Positions 23,947 through 31,141 of a stretch of 64,000 bases of DNA are shown here, one piece after another; within the stretch, counting starts at the first letter, position 1; each line of letters opens with the position of its first letter. Origin of the DNA: Methanobrevibacter arboriphilus. GTDB taxonomy: Archaea > Methanobacteriota > Methanobacteria > Methanobacteriales > Methanobacteriaceae. The translations under genes and the position numbers were made by a program. The DNA is taken from the NCBI RefSeq assembly GCF_019669925.1, contig NZ_AP019779.1:1627001-1691000 (forward strand), read 5' to 3'. Below the pieces are notes generated by a model that saw nothing but the letters and a program-made list of their open reading frames with translations, was not told where the DNA came from and searched no databases.

Positions 23947-24611
23947 GTTTGCTTCCACAGGGTAGTAAAATATCTATTGAATCAAGGGAAGGGGTAAGAA
24001 TAAAGCCAACTATCCAGTATTTTGGGAAAGAAAACACCATTGTAGAACAGTTTGGAAGTCCAGATTACCGTTTAAAAATAGGCGATGAATATGTTGTAGG
24101 TATAGAATATAAGACCATTGGCGACCTTGTATCATCTATTATGAGTGGGCATATATTTAAACAAGTAAACACTATGCAGAAAATTTATAAAGACCATTAC
24201 TTGTTTATTGAGGGGGATATTGATGATTATTTAGATAGTATGAGGTATTGGAAAAAGAATATTTATTTCACTAAGAAAAATTGGAACGGTTTTATTAGTG
24301 GTATGGTGCAAGAAACTAAGATTATTATTATAAAAGATTATGATGAAGCTTTAGAAATGATGGAATTATGTTTTAAAAAGAGTACTGATGGTAAAAACCA
24401 TTGTAGAGTGCCTATTCGTAAGTTAGATAATCCTGCTATGACTTATATTAATGGTATTGATAATATTGGGGAGGACACAGCTAAATTAGTTAGTGATGAG
24501 TTAGAATTAAAGAATTTGAATGACCTTTTAGGTTTGGATAAGGATAGTTTGTTGAGTTTGAAAGGTGTAGGGAATAAAACAGCTGAGAGTATACTTGGAG
24601 CGATAGGATAA
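23943..24611 (+). CDS. ERCC4-type (XPF/Mus81-like) nuclease with helix-hairpin-helix domain
   Basis: 222 residues. The nuclease core shows SIESREG (residues 11-17), DYRLKIGDEYVVGIEYKTIGDLVSSIMSG (the ExK catalytic pair in EYK near 56-58) and the helix that follows. Residues 160-222 carry two helix-hairpin-helix motifs (INGIDNIGEDTAKLV and LLSLKGVGNKTAESILG). Such enzymes cut branched or flap DNA, fitting replication fork or Holliday-like junction processing. Start ATG overlaps the previous stop. Confidence 0.85.
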   Translation: MSLLPQGSKISIESREGVRIKPTIQYFGKENTIVEQFGSPDYRLKIGDEYVVGIEYKTIGDLVSSIMSGHIFKQVNTMQKIYKDHYLFIEGDIDDYLDSMRYWKKNIYFTKKNWNGFISGMVQETKIIIIKDYDEALEMMELCFKKSTDGKNHCRVPIRKLDNPAMTYINGIDNIGEDTAKLVSDELELKNLNDLLGLDKDSLLSLKGVGNKTAESILGAIG

Positions 24612-24634
24612 AAAACAGGGGAGAGTGATTAAAC

Positions 24635-24793
24635 ATGGGATCATTGAAAAACGTTAAAGATTTTGAAATTAATTTTACCATAGAAGGAGAACCAAACGAA
24701 GACATTCAAGACATAATAAAATGGTTCAATAAACAAATGGCAGAGTATATGGGAGATGTTAAGAGTTTAAGTATTAAAGAGGTTAAGAAATGA
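24635..24793 (+). CDS. Small unknown protein, 52 aa
   Basis: Starts MGSLKNVKDFEINFTIEGEPNED. 'ggggagagtg' lies upstream of the ATG. Overlaps the next gene by four bases. Not recognised. Confidence 0.5.
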   Translation: MGSLKNVKDFEINFTIEGEPNEDIQDIIKWFNKQMAEYMGDVKSLSIKEVKK

Positions 24794-25059
24794 AGGTTAA
24801 ATCTAAAGGTTCTATTATAAATAAACCAAAATCAAGATTTTTAAAAAGAAGAATTGTTGAATTTAGTAGGAAAGAAGCACCTGAAAACCTTGTTTTATGG
24901 TTGGCTGAAACAGATGTTGAATTAAGTGAATGTGAAAATAAATTAAATCATATTAAAAATCTTTGTGAAAAAATTCAAAAATCAGAAGTTTATATTTTAA
25001 CTTTTGTTAATAGATTTGTTCGCAGTGTTTTAGAAACAATTAAGGAAGTGAAAAAGTGA
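24790..25059 (+). CDS. Small unknown protein, 89 aa
   Basis: Basic N terminus (MKVKSKGSIINKPKSRFLKRRIVEF) and helical C terminus. Coupled to both neighbours by overlapping stop and start codons. Not recognised. Confidence 0.55.
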   Translation: MKVKSKGSIINKPKSRFLKRRIVEFSRKEAPENLVLWLAETDVELSECENKLNHIKNLCEKIQKSEVYILTFVNRFVRSVLETIKEVKK

Positions 25060-25199
25060 ATGTTTTTGATGATTTAAGGTTGGAATCTGAATCTAAAAGA
25101 ATAACCACTATTCTTAATGGGTTGAAGGATTATAAAGATTTTAGGGATAAACAAGCATATAATTTAGGAGAATTCTTAACAAGGAGCTTAAAAGTATGA
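25056..25199 (+). CDS. Small unknown protein with GTG start, 47 aa
   Basis: GTG overlaps the previous stop (gtga); 'ggaag' precedes it. Product MNVFDDLRLESESKRITTILNGLKD... is helical. Overlaps the next start. Confidence 0.5.
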   Translation: MNVFDDLRLESESKRITTILNGLKDYKDFRDKQAYNLGEFLTRSLKV

Positions 25200-25558
25200 A
25201 ACAAGTTATAAAAGATTTATTTAAACACAGTGATTTAGTAGATGAAAATAGTGAAGTAATGAATGAAAAAGAAGCCATAATATATGATAAGTTTATAGAA
25301 TACTTAGACGGTGATTTTGAGGTTACAACAACATACGATAAGATTTTCATTGAATTAGAAACAGAAACACAAATAATAATAAGTGAGGAGTTAATAAAGT
25401 TCCTTGAAAGCTTAGAATTAAATTACAATATTAAAATTGATAGTAATTTTAAGAATGAATTAGTAACACAGAATAATGGCTTGTTTAAACCACCTACAAC
25501 CAATTTAGAACGTAAAACCATTAATAAGTTAACTATATTAATAAACAGGGAATTATAA
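25196..25558 (+). CDS. Unknown acidic protein, 120 aa
   Basis: Product MKQVIKDLFKHSDLVDENSEVMN..., with 'aaggagct' upstream. The middle has alternating beta and helix segments. Not recognised. Confidence 0.55.
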   Translation: MKQVIKDLFKHSDLVDENSEVMNEKEAIIYDKFIEYLDGDFEVTTTYDKIFIELETETQIIISEELIKFLESLELNYNIKIDSNFKNELVTQNNGLFKPPTTNLERKTINKLTILINREL

Positions 25559-25559
25559 T

Positions 25560-25703
25560 ATGAGCCCTAAGGTTGAACAAGAATACAAAACACAATGCCG
25601 AAAATGTGGAGAACCAACCAACTTCACTATTAACGGTTTATGCATGATTTGTTACGGTTTAGTGGATGAACAAGATTACATGAACGTACAACCAGACCAT
25701 TAA
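25560..25703 (+). CDS. Zinc-knuckle microprotein, 47 aa
   Basis: CRKCGEPTNFTINGLCMICYG carries two CxxC pairs, as in the 15403 product. Starts one base after the previous stop. Probably a metal-binding microprotein; role unknown. Confidence 0.6.
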   Translation: MSPKVEQEYKTQCRKCGEPTNFTINGLCMICYGLVDEQDYMNVQPDH

Positions 25704-25722
25704 AAAAGGAGTTTGATTAAAA

Positions 25723-25938
25723 ATGACTTGTTTAAAAGATGAAATAAGGAAAACTAAGACAAGTATAGAACAATACGAAAGAGGTATACAAACAGCCGAA
25801 TACTTCCTAAAAAAACATGAAAAAGAAGTGGAACATTGGCAAAATAATATTACTAAATTTAAGAACACAGTAAAGGATAAAAAAGAATATTTAACCCAAT
25901 TAAAAGAAGGTTGTTTGACAGTGCATTTAGATAAATAA
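25723..25938 (+). CDS. Coiled-coil protein, 71 aa
   Basis: Product MTCLKDEIRKTKTSIEQYERGIQ... is one long amphipathic helix. 'aaaggag' ribosome site. Similar in style to the 17777 and 27752 products. Confidence 0.6.
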   Translation: MTCLKDEIRKTKTSIEQYERGIQTAEYFLKKHEKEVEHWQNNITKFKNTVKDKKEYLTQLKEGCLTVHLDK

Positions 25939-25979
25939 AATGAATATGATAAAAAAGATTTAGGAGGGGTATGTAAATT

Positions 25980-26270
25980 ATGAAAGTGTCAGTTTCAAAT
26001 CGAAAACAAATTAAAAGCTCAATACTCGCAACCATGTATTACGAAGGTATTAGTAATCTTGACAGGTTAACTCGTATGGTGAATATTCTCACATTAAATC
26101 CTAACATACATTTAAACCCATTAGAATTAAAAACCCTCCTTGAGAGATACACGTATAAGGATCATCAATTGTTTATCCGTGTGGGTGTTGATGAGTATAC
26201 TATACATCCGAATGTGTTTTATCATATGAGTTTAAGGGATAAGGAGGATTTCTTAAAGAATGTTTATTAA
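25980..26270 (+). CDS. Unknown basic protein, 96 aa
   Basis: Product MKVSVSNRKQIKSSILATMYYEG... with 'aggagggg' upstream. Regular helix pattern with several basic residues, possibly DNA-binding. Not recognised. Confidence 0.6.
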   Translation: MKVSVSNRKQIKSSILATMYYEGISNLDRLTRMVNILTLNPNIHLNPLELKTLLERYTYKDHQLFIRVGVDEYTIHPNVFYHMSLRDKEDFLKNVY

Positions 26271-26296
26271 AAAAACCCTGGTGTGGTGTGTTTTTT

Positions 26297-26422
26297 ATGG
26301 GATTATTGGTTAAAATATTAAATAGATGGGTGTTTCCCTGTAATAATTGTGGAAAGAAAGAGAAATGTAAGCAGAAGAGTTTAGAGTGTGATAATTATGA
26401 ATCAAAGGGAAGATATGCTTAA
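26297..26422 (+). CDS. Small cysteine-rich protein, 41 aa
   Basis: Hydrophobic N terminus MGLLVKILNRWVFPCNNCG, then KEKCKQKSLECDNY: a four-cysteine site. No strong ribosome site. Overlaps the next frame by about 25 bases. Confidence 0.4.
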   Translation: MGLLVKILNRWVFPCNNCGKKEKCKQKSLECDNYESKGRYA

Positions 26423-26561
26423 AACATTGCAAAATACAAGAGAATATTATACTAAAATGATGAGTAATAATAATAACGTAGAGTATCGTCGGTGTTGTGA
26501 ATCGGTGATTAAAAAGTTAGATTTGGAGATAAATAAAATAGTGAAAGAAGATTGCAGTTGA
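26397..26561 (+). CDS. Small helical protein, 54 aa
   Basis: Starts MNQREDMLKTLQNTREYYTK. The ATG lies within the end of the previous gene. Not recognised. Confidence 0.45.
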   Translation: MNQREDMLKTLQNTREYYTKMMSNNNNVEYRRCCESVIKKLDLEINKIVKEDCS

Positions 26562-26583
26562 TACTAAAAAAAGGGTGAATACA

Positions 26584-26775
26584 ATGGAACATGAAGAAAT
26601 AAAAATTAATGATAGTATTACTATTGATATTATAGATGGTGAAAAAGCTTTAAGAATAACTGGAACAGGCAAAGATTATCGTTTAGGTGAGAAAACAGCT
26701 AAAAATTTAATTGAAGGCTGTAAAAAGTATTGTGATTGTGATTTAGAAGAACATATTGTATCAAAAGGACATTAA
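26584..26775 (+). CDS. Small unknown protein, 63 aa
   Basis: Product MEHEEIKINDSITIDIIDGEKAL... has a beta-rich N terminus and ends in CKKYCDCDLEEH. The 'agggtg' site fits the ATG at 26584; a GTG at 26575 is in frame but unlikely. Confidence 0.55.
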   Translation: MEHEEIKINDSITIDIIDGEKALRITGTGKDYRLGEKTAKNLIEGCKKYCDCDLEEHIVSKGH

Positions 26776-26788
26776 GGGAGTTTAAACA

Positions 26789-27082
26789 ATGAATACTATT
26801 ATAACTTTAGAAGGTGTGCCTTTTGAAGGATTTGAACATGCTAATTTCATAGCAAGTTTAATTAAACTTTTTGAAGATTTTGATATACCAATAGAGAATG
26901 TTAGTTATAGTGGTGATTTAGAGGGTAGAATATATAAGATAAGTACTTATAAAGGACATTATAATTCTTTAAATGCTTTATTAAGAAGTATAGCTGATAA
27001 TAAAGTAGGACCAATTAGTTTTGATGATACAATATTATATAAAGATAATAATTCATCAAAAGATTGGAAAGAATTATTTTAA
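26789..27082 (+). CDS. Unknown protein, 97 aa
   Basis: Product MNTIITLEGVPFEGFEHANFIAS.... 'aagggag' ribosome site. Alpha/beta by composition; not recognised. Confidence 0.55.
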   Translation: MNTIITLEGVPFEGFEHANFIASLIKLFEDFDIPIENVSYSGDLEGRIYKISTYKGHYNSLNALLRSIADNKVGPISFDDTILYKDNNSSKDWKELF

Positions 27083-27124
27083 GGAGCTAGTGAAACAATG
27101 AAAGTATTGGAAAGGAGTTAAATA

Positions 27125-27517
27125 ATGGATTATAATAAAGATTTAAATTTTCGATATGAAATTGAAGAAAGAAACAAATGGGATGATAAAAAATTATTTC
27201 TTAATGAAACAGATGAAGAAATATGGAATGATAAATTATTTATGAATGTGCCTGATGGGTTAGATAAAATAATACATGATTATGGTAAATTTTATAAAGA
27301 GATATTTAATTTAAAAGAAAAATTAAGACAATCAAATTTAGAAAACTTAAGACTAGCTTCTAGATTAGCTATAATTGAAGCTGATAAAGACCCTTTGGAA
27401 AAAATCAACATAACAGTGGATAAGATTGCAGGAGAATTAAGAAAAGCTAATGAGTTAAAAGCAATTGAATTATCAGAACAATATGGGTACAATTATGATG
27501 ATTTAATAAAGGATTGA
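27125..27517 (+). CDS. Unknown acidic coiled-coil protein, 130 aa
   Basis: An acidic N-terminal half and a helical C-terminal half (FYKEIFNLKEKLRQSNLENL). 'aaaggag' ribosome site. Not recognised. Confidence 0.6.
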   Translation: MDYNKDLNFRYEIEERNKWDDKKLFLNETDEEIWNDKLFMNVPDGLDKIIHDYGKFYKEIFNLKEKLRQSNLENLRLASRLAIIEADKDPLEKINITVDKIAGELRKANELKAIELSEQYGYNYDDLIKD

Positions 27518-27522
27518 TAAAA

Positions 27523-27642
27523 ATGAAACAAGAGGATATTTCATTAGTAAATAAAGCTTTGAAATGTTTATATGATGTTGAAGAGTATAATGAGAAAATA
27601 GTACAGGCTATTAGTATATTAGAAACAATAAAAGGAGCATAA
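27523..27642 (+). CDS. Possible micro-protein, 39 aa
   Basis: Product MKQEDISLVNKALKCLYDVEEYN.... 'aaaggattg' upstream. Helical. Its end holds the ribosome site of the next gene. Confidence 0.45.
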   Translation: MKQEDISLVNKALKCLYDVEEYNEKIVQAISILETIKGA

Positions 27643-27646
27643 TATT

Positions 27647-27745
27647 ATGAAATATGATACAATTAACATACAAGGCACAGCATATGAGTTAACAAAAGAA
27701 TTAAACAATAACCCAAAATATAAGGATTATGAATTAATAAGGTGA
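27647..27745 (+). CDS. Possible micro-protein, 32 aa
   Basis: Starts MKYDTINIQGTAYELTKELNN after an aaaggag site. Not recognised. Confidence 0.4.
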   Translation: MKYDTINIQGTAYELTKELNNNPKYKDYELIR

Positions 27746-27751
27746 TAAAAC

Positions 27752-27901
27752 ATGGATAGTTTAGAAATACGATTATCAAGTACTCCTAATTTAATAAAAG
27801 AAAAAAAGAACATAAAAAGTTACATTAATGACTGGGAAGACACGTTAGAGGAAATCGAAACAGAACTACGAAACCGTGAACAAGACTACACATGCTACTA
27901 A
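27752..27901 (+). CDS. Small helical protein, 49 aa
   Basis: Product MDSLEIRLSSTPNLIKEKKNI...; two helices likely. 'aaggtgataaaac' upstream. Not recognised. Confidence 0.5.
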   Translation: MDSLEIRLSSTPNLIKEKKNIKSYINDWEDTLEEIETELRNREQDYTCY

Positions 27902-27918
27902 AAGGAGGTTAAATTAAT

Positions 27919-28323
27919 ATGATTACTACTGATGAAATAATACAATCAACAATGCCCACAAAATGGAAACAAAACAAACTAGAAGAAAAACTAACAATAC
28001 ACACACAAACAACACTAAACATAAACCTAAAAAACAAACTAACAGACACATACATACTAGGAAACCAACTAAAACTAACCAAAAATGAAATACGAGAAGT
28101 GCAAGACATAATATTACAAATAAAAGACTTCAAAAAACTATGTGCAAATTGCAGTGAGGAGCAAATAATAGTAATAATGTGTCTTAGAACTAAAAGAAGA
28201 TACGACAAAACAATAAAAATAGACCGTTACGGTGTTTGGAAGGAATATAAAATAACATGGAAACTATATAGTCTAATATCTGACCGTATAGGTTACCATT
28301 TCCACACACCACTATTTAAATAA
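27919..28323 (+). CDS. Cyclin-fold protein resembling one repeat of transcription factor B
   Basis: 134 residues. From about residue 40 the pattern follows a TFB cyclin repeat: a helix like the 'LxLpxxvxexA' first helix (LGNQLKLTKNEIREVQDIILQI), a central helix with a basic end (EQIIVIMCLRTKRRY), and a final stretch like TFB's recognition helix (KEYKITWKLYSLISDRIG). It has no zinc ribbon, but the next gene encodes exactly that. Together they would form a split TFB acting before the late genes. The similarity is judged by eye. An excellent ribosome site (aaaggaggt) lies upstream. Base usage here becomes rich in A and C. Confidence 0.4.
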   Translation: MITTDEIIQSTMPTKWKQNKLEEKLTIHTQTTLNINLKNKLTDTYILGNQLKLTKNEIREVQDIILQIKDFKKLCANCSEEQIIVIMCLRTKRRYDKTIKIDRYGVWKEYKITWKLYSLISDRIGYHFHTPLFK

Positions 28324-28382
28324 TAAATCCTTGCTGTGGACATATAAGGTGAGTTACATAAAAAAGAGAGTTGTAATATAAA

Positions 28383-28715
28383 ATGATTAGAATACCAACA
28401 GAATCAAATCTCGCAGAAATAGATGAAAAACTAGGCACATCTATAAAACAAAATAATAATTACAGCACACAATTCAACAATAAAGAAGACATAACCTGTG
28501 ATAACTGTGATAAATCAGAACCAGAATACTATCCCAAAAGAGATGAAATAACTTGTAAAAACTGTGGAATGGTATTAAGACAAGGATTAAAAGACTACAC
28601 TCCCACCAGTAATGCTTCTTATCAAATGACTAGTTTGGAACACTCTAACAGGAAACAATTAGAATACCAGAGAATATTCAACCAAGTAGAACAAGAAGTA
28701 CTTGGAACAATATAA
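28383..28715 (+). CDS. TFIIB/TFB-type zinc-ribbon protein without cyclin repeats, 110 aa
   Basis: Residues 38-67 are a TFIIB zinc ribbon: TCDNCDKSEPEYYPKRDEITCKNCGMVL, with two CxxC pairs about 20 residues apart and the typical glycine-methionine-valine-leucine ending. The rest, with LKDYTPTSNASYQMTS, could act like the B-reader. Full TFB has two cyclin repeats after this and about 300 residues; none is present. It may dock on host RNA polymerase and compete with TFB, or pair with the cyclin-fold product of the gene before it. It lies just before the late gene cluster. Confidence 0.65.
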   Translation: MIRIPTESNLAEIDEKLGTSIKQNNNYSTQFNNKEDITCDNCDKSEPEYYPKRDEITCKNCGMVLRQGLKDYTPTSNASYQMTSLEHSNRKQLEYQRIFNQVEQEVLGTI

Positions 28716-28847
28716 AAACAAAAATTATATTAAAAAATCTTAAAATACTAAATTTAATATTCTTTAATATAATAAAATTTACTATTTTTTCTTAATCTTA
28801 CAACTAACCCCCCCTAGCAACAGCCAACCCAACAAGAGACTACTACT

Positions 28848-29126
28848 ATGAATACACACAACCAACCCTGCAACAAAGAAAAAAGAATAAACCGACTAGA
28901 AACCGACAATATACAAAATAAAACAGACATAAAAAACATAAAAGAAGACGTAGATTGCCTAAACAACGAAGACAAAAACATAAAAGAAATAGTACAAGGA
29001 CTAAAAGAAGCAGTCAGCACACTAACAGGGAACGTAAACATACTCAAATGGATATTCGGAATAGGACTACCAGTACTATCTGCATTACTAATTATAATAA
29101 TAGGATTACTTATAAAAACATTATAA
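28848..29126 (+). CDS. Coiled coil plus C-terminal membrane anchor (XhlA-like), 92 aa
   Basis: Residues 10-65 form a coiled coil (INRLETDNIQNKTDIKNIKED); residues 66-91 are a membrane helix (WIFGIGLPVLSALLIIIIGLLI). This is the architecture of XhlA-type phage haemolysin/holin-associated proteins. It lies before the terminase rather than in the lysis cluster, so its role is uncertain. No clear ribosome site. Confidence 0.55.
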   Translation: MNTHNQPCNKEKRINRLETDNIQNKTDIKNIKEDVDCLNNEDKNIKEIVQGLKEAVSTLTGNVNILKWIFGIGLPVLSALLIIIIGLLIKTL

Positions 29127-29136
29127 AAATAATTTA

Positions 29137-29229
29137 CTAAAAAACACTTAATAAAAATCCTATAACAAAACTTCCAACAAATAACAATATAAATATCGCA
29201 CCAATAATTGCTAAAATAGTCTTAATCAA
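29137..29229 (-). CDS. Possible 30-aa single-helix membrane peptide, TTG start
   Basis: On the minus strand an aaggaggtt ribosome site is followed nine bases later by TTG opening a frame of 30 codons, almost all hydrophobic (MIKTILAIIGAIFILLFVGS...). It would be a one-helix membrane peptide, antisense to the gap before the terminase. Toxin-like or holin-like roles are possible; evidence is the ribosome site and composition only. Confidence 0.35.
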   Translation of the reverse strand: MIKTILAIIGAIFILLFVGSFVIGFLLSVF

Positions 29230-29367
29230 TTATAATAACCTCCTTACTATTTTTTTCACATAAAACACTAAACAATTAATTATTATTTTTATCAATCCTA
29301 TTATAAAAAACTTTCAATAATACAAGAAAAACCTCGAAACAAAAAGAACAAAAAAGGATGAATTCTC

Positions 29368-29934
29368 ATGACAAAACAAGAACAACAACCATGGGAACAA
29401 AAACCAAAAGAACTAAACAACCACTACTACTTTTTCATGAAATACCTAGAACACGAAGGAAAAATAAGCATACCCAAATTCTACAAAAAACTCAAACAAG
29501 AAACAGAAAAAAATCATGAATTTTCCTATAAGTTACCTACATGGAAGACTTTTGAAACATGGGCTTATCTTGAAGAGTGGGTTAAAAGGAAGGAAGCTTA
29601 TCAGAAATATCAGAATGAACTATTACTTGATAAAATACAGCAGTCTTACTTGGATGATTTGGAAGAGATTTTTAGTTTGAATCAGAGTATTACTAAGGAA
29701 GGTTTGGGTAAGGCTAAAGCAATATTGAGTGATGATAAGTTTAGTGGTTTTAATTTTGAGAAGGTTATGAAGGGTACTGATATTGCTATTCAGAATAATC
29801 GTTTGGTTACTGGTGAGCCAACTGAGATTATTAAATCAGATAATAAAAATGATAATGATAATACATTAGAAATTGTTCTAACCACCCCAAAAGAAAGCGA
29901 TGAAGATGAAAGTGGAGATGGAGTTAAATCCTAA
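29368..29934 (+). CDS. terS: Terminase small subunit
   Basis: 188 residues. The N-terminal helical part ending near residue 75 (SIPKFYKKLKQ...PTWKTFETWAYLEEWVKR) suits a DNA-recognition helix-turn-helix; the middle is helical for oligomerisation and the C terminus is acidic. It directly precedes and overlaps the large subunit by 35 bases, the standard arrangement. It selects viral DNA for packaging. Confidence 0.75.
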   Translation: MTKQEQQPWEQKPKELNNHYYFFMKYLEHEGKISIPKFYKKLKQETEKNHEFSYKLPTWKTFETWAYLEEWVKRKEAYQKYQNELLLDKIQQSYLDDLEEIFSLNQSITKEGLGKAKAILSDDKFSGFNFEKVMKGTDIAIQNNRLVTGEPTEIIKSDNKNDNDNTLEIVLTTPKESDEDESGDGVKS

Positions 29935-31141
29935 GCAACTACATCATATTCATGATAAATCTCGTAAATTAATGGTAACTGGTTCTGCAGGTTCAAGTAA
30001 AACATTATATGGGGCACATAAAGCAATACTTTATGCATTACAATATCCTCAAGCAAGATGTTATGTATTTAGACAAACATTAGCTAGTCTAAGAGATACA
30101 ATATATTTAGAGATAATAGAATTATTAGATAAATATGAATTACCATACGACCTAAATAAATCTGAACTTAAAATAACTTTTTTTAATGAATCAACTATTA
30201 GCTTTAAAGGTCTAGATAAATTTAGTAAAATAAGATCCATTAACGCTGATTTTATACTTATTGAACAAGCAGAAGAAATAAGTGAATACAGCTATCGTGA
30301 AATAGAAAAAAGACTCAGGGGAAAAGTCAGTAAAAAATATTATGGGCAACTATTGATTATTGTTCAACCTGAAACAACAGCTCATTTTCTTTATAAAGTA
30401 TTTTACACTAATTCCGAAATTGAAAAAACTAAAGTAATTCATTTTAGCTATAAAGACAATTTAATGTACTTACCAAAAGAGTATGTGGCTGAATATGAAT
30501 TATTGAAAGAGATAAACCCTGATCTTTACCGTAATTATACGCTGGGTGAATGGATACAAGCAAGTGGGGCTATTTATACTCATTATGATTATAATATTCC
30601 AGATGATATTAAATATGATTATTACCTGGCTGGTGCTGATTTTGGTTATGTAAATCCATCATGTTTCTTAGTTATAGGGATAAAAGATGGGCAAGCTTAT
30701 GTTATTGGAGAAGTTTATGAATCAGGCTTGATTAATAAAGAATTAATAACTAAAGCTAATGAATTATTAAAAGAAATGAATTTACACCCATCAATGCTAT
30801 TAGAAACTGTTTGTGATAGTGCAGAACCTGACCGTATAGAAGAATTTAGAAGAGCAGGTTATAATGCACAAAAAGCTGATAAATCAGTGCTTGCAGGCAT
30901 AGATAGTGTTAAAGCAACACCTTTACATATTGATGAAAAAAATTGTCCTAATACTGCAAGAGAAATAAAACAATATCGTTATCGTAAAGACAAAGAAGGT
31001 AATGAAATAGAAGAACCAATAAAAATCAACGACCATAGTATGGATACAATAAGATACATATTACACCGTAATAACTTAAAATACAACAGACCTATAATCA
31101 ATAATCTAAAAGCTGGTAAAAAAATAAGGAGAAGAGTTTAA
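29900..31141 (+). CDS. terL: Terminase large subunit (packaging ATPase/nuclease)
   Basis: 413 residues. Walker A GSAGSSKT is at about 28-35, and Walker B FILIEQAEEI near 117-126 reads IEQAEE in place of the usual IEEAEE. The nuclease acids are in LAGADFGYVNPSCF (about 245), VCDSAEPDRIEEF (about 305) and HSMDTIRYIL (about 385). The motor pumps DNA into the capsid and cuts it. Alternative in-frame ATGs at 29906 and 29918 exist. Confidence 0.92.
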   Translation: MKMKVEMELNPKQLHHIHDKSRKLMVTGSAGSSKTLYGAHKAILYALQYPQARCYVFRQTLASLRDTIYLEIIELLDKYELPYDLNKSELKITFFNESTISFKGLDKFSKIRSINADFILIEQAEEISEYSYREIEKRLRGKVSKKYYGQLLIIVQPETTAHFLYKVFYTNSEIEKTKVIHFSYKDNLMYLPKEYVAEYELLKEINPDLYRNYTLGEWIQASGAIYTHYDYNIPDDIKYDYYLAGADFGYVNPSCFLVIGIKDGQAYVIGEVYESGLINKELITKANELLKEMNLHPSMLLETVCDSAEPDRIEEFRRAGYNAQKADKSVLAGIDSVKATPLHIDEKNCPNTAREIKQYRYRKDKEGNEIEEPIKINDHSMDTIRYILHRNNLKYNRPIINNLKAGKKIRRRV

